Source: an uncultured Clostridiaceae bacterium
GTDB lineage: Bacteria; Bacillota; Clostridia; Lachnospirales; Lachnospiraceae
Assembly (NCBI GenBank): GCA_949841235.1
Contig: CATKZA010000120.1
Span: forward strand, 1 to 6,187
DNA length: 6,187 nt
Direction: 5' to 3'
Shown here piece after piece: positions 4,785 to 6,187 of the stretch (its first letter is position 1; every line of letters starts with the position of its first letter). The notes beneath the pieces were generated by a model. It saw nothing but the letters and a program-made list of their open reading frames with translations. It searched no databases and was not told where the DNA came from. The translations under genes and the position numbers were made by a program.

Positions 4785-5924
4785 ATGTGGTGCATGAGAA
4801 GGTATGTTGGGTATATTTTATTGATAGCCATTACATTTTACATGGCAGTGCTATACCGCAGCACTGCTTTTATTTTGGTGGGATATGGGGAAGCCATTGC
4901 CGGAGTGCTGATGATCGCCTACCTTCTGTACATGGCGGGAAAGGTCACGGTACATATTTTGCCCTCTGCGGATTTGGGCGAGGCGGGGCAAAGACTTCCG
5001 GTAGACCTGCTGGTGTCCAATCAGGGCAGACTTCCGGTGGGGAAGGTGAAGGTCAGGATACAGGAGCGTTATCCCATGTTTGGCGAGAAGAGGACTACTG
5101 TCTTTTATGCTACGGTTCCCGGCGGGGGAAGGCGGGCGGGGGAAACCAGAATCAGACTGGGGTTTCTGCCAAAGCATTCCGGAAGGATTGTCCTTCAGGT
5201 AAAAAATGCCCAGATTTTTGATTTTCTGGGGATGCTGTCTTTTCCCATCTTTCGCAAGAGAATGGGCGGGGAGGCGATTCTCAGCATTTTCCCGGAGAAG
5301 GTTTCGGTTCCTATCGTGGTGGAGCGGAATACCAGGGATTATGCCCAGGAGAAGGAAGAGCAGATCGTGCGGGGGGAGGAGCAGCCAAAGGAATCATGGC
5401 AGATCAGGGGCTACCAGCCGGGGGATCGGCTGCGGGACATTCACTGGAAATTGACGGCCAAGATGGAAGATATCATGGTAAATGAGCGCATTGCGGAAAT
5501 CGGATGTCCGGTATATATGTTCTTGGATTACGGGAAAGTCATGAAGAGAAGGAGGACGAAAGCTTTCGCCAGGAATATGGAGACGTATCTGGAGATTGCC
5601 TTGTCCATCTCTTTTTCTCTGGCGGAGAATGGGTGCCCCCACTGCCTTGTATGGTACGATGCCGCAGTGCAAGACGTAAGGCGTATGGAGATACGCAGCG
5701 AGGAGGAGGTGTATCTTTTCTTCCAGAAACTGGAGAATTTTGGCACTGCTCCGGAAGGGCTGACGCTGGAGGAGTGGCATCAGGAGAAATACCGGGGGAA
5801 TTGCGGAAATACCAGGCTGACGCTGAATGCCGCATTGCAATGTCTGCGCAATGGGCAGCTGGTGGCCGAGTATCAGGGGAAAGATAAAAAAGAATTGCTG
5901 CGGAAGCAGGAATTGTTCGTGTGA
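4785..5924 (+). CDS. DUF58 domain membrane protein (YeaD-like partner of MoxR)
   Basis: A 379-residue protein. Two membrane helices near residues 7-24 and 28-51 are followed by a soluble region. Residues about 53-170 look like a beta-rich domain (KVTVHILPSADLGEAGQRLP, then VDLLVSNQGRLPVGKVKVRI). The DUF58 signature IRGYQPGDRLRDIHWKLTAK lies at 207-226 (G213-D214, W221-K222). Downstream, YMFLDYG (244-250) is the expected strand carrying an acidic residue of the von Willebrand-A-like fold. AGGAG at 4772-4776 overlaps the moxR stop and sits 8 nt before this ATG, which favours it over the in-frame ATG at 4794. DUF58 proteins almost always accompany MoxR ATPases and a transglutaminase-like membrane protein; a role in envelope assembly or stress is proposed for such sets, but the biochemical function is not established. 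Confidence 0.93.
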   Translation: MWCMRRYVGYILLIAITFYMAVLYRSTAFILVGYGEAIAGVLMIAYLLYMAGKVTVHILPSADLGEAGQRLPVDLLVSNQGRLPVGKVKVRIQERYPMFGEKRTTVFYATVPGGGRRAGETRIRLGFLPKHSGRIVLQVKNAQIFDFLGMLSFPIFRKRMGGEAILSIFPEKVSVPIVVERNTRDYAQEKEEQIVRGEEQPKESWQIRGYQPGDRLRDIHWKLTAKMEDIMVNERIAEIGCPVYMFLDYGKVMKRRRTKAFARNMETYLEIALSISFSLAENGCPHCLVWYDAAVQDVRRMEIRSEEEVYLFFQKLENFGTAPEGLTLEEWHQEKYRGNCGNTRLTLNAALQCLRNGQLVAEYQGKDKKELLRKQELFV

Positions 5925-5945
5925 TATGAAGGGAGCGGAGGGGTG

Positions 5946-6187
5946 ATGGAAAAGCAGGACTTGATCGTGCCGTGCAGTCTGGGCTGCACAATCTATGGCA
6001 TATGGGTTTCCTTTTGCGAAATCTTTGGGTGCCAAGTGAATTTTGGGAGTTTTTTGGTTCCGGCCTTTGTCATTGCCTGCGTGGTGACTTTGCTTTTGCT
6101 GCCGTGGAGATGGAGGACGACCCTGGGGATCTTGGCTGCCGGAATGCTTGCCTTGGCCTGGTATGGGTTTAGGCATAAGGAGCGCTT
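5946..6187 (+). CDS. Multi-pass membrane protein, N-terminal part; probably the transglutaminase-like (TgpA/YebA-type) partner
   Basis: An ATG at 5946 opens a frame that runs off the window end after 80 codons (MEKQDLIVPCSLGCTIYGIW onward). GGAGGGG at 5937-5943 provides a strong, closely placed ribosome binding site. The visible part is hydrophobic, with likely membrane helices near residues 6-26, 33-53 and 58-74, and basic segments (PWRWR at 53-57, FRHKER at the end). It starts 21 bp after the DUF58 stop on the same strand. In moxR-DUF58 operons this slot usually holds a protein with an N-terminal bundle of membrane helices and a C-terminal extracellular transglutaminase-like Cys-His-Asp domain. 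That domain would lie outside the window, so the family call rests on context and topology only. A coding frame is likely; identity is an inference. Confidence 0.6.
   Translation, partial: MEKQDLIVPCSLGCTIYGIWVSFCEIFGCQVNFGSFLVPAFVIACVVTLLLLPWRWRTTLGILAAGMLALAWYGFRHKER

Noticed and set aside
5394..6176. 260-codon open frame on the minus strand, longer than some real genes here.
   Set aside because: It lies opposite the DUF58 gene and the next coding sequence. Its product is rich in Pro, His and Gln with no recognisable domain, as expected for the complement of a G+C-rich gene.

Overview
The window looks like chromosomal DNA from a Clostridia-type Gram-positive bacterium (Lachnospiraceae-like). 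This is an inference from four things: a MepA-type MATE exporter, a CheD deamidase, a moxR-DUF58-transglutaminase-type operon like B. subtilis yeaC-yeaD-yebA, and near-consensus sigma-A promoters with AGGAG-type ribosome binding sites. No RNA gene, insertion sequence, CRISPR array or origin was seen.

Region 1 (1-1463, + strand) is an A+T-rich restriction-modification pair. It holds the C-terminal part of a DNA cytosine-5 methyltransferase (the start lies outside the window) and, overlapping by one base, a complete PD-(D/E)XK nuclease that I recognise as BsaWI-like, a family that cuts CCGG-core sites. Composition is far poorer in G+C than the right half of the window (16 of 60 bases at 181-240 against 41 of 60 at 4201-4260), which fits recent acquisition.

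Region 2 (1487-3080, - strand) is a MATE-family efflux transporter, convergent with the nuclease. Its near-consensus promoter lies at 3087-3115, so the mRNA should start near 3080 and carry a leader of about 214 nt. The leader holds four hairpins, the first three directly abutting. In two of them the only imperfect pair is a G.U wobble on the transporter's strand but an A.C mismatch on the other strand. This supports a cis-acting RNA on the transporter mRNA and is the most interesting signal here. I could not match it to a riboswitch class I know.

Region 3 (3087-3147) is a compact pair of back-to-back sigma-A promoters. Their -35 boxes are 3 bp apart and share the inverted repeat TCAAT-T-ATTGA.

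Region 4 (3119-6187, + strand) is a probable operon: cheD (chemoreceptor glutamine deamidase with an intact Thr-Cys-His triad), a MoxR AAA+ ATPase, a DUF58 membrane protein, and the start of a multi-pass membrane protein placed where the transglutaminase-like partner normally sits. The last three form a well-known conserved set. A cheD at its head, with no cheC or other chemotaxis gene in view, is less usual.
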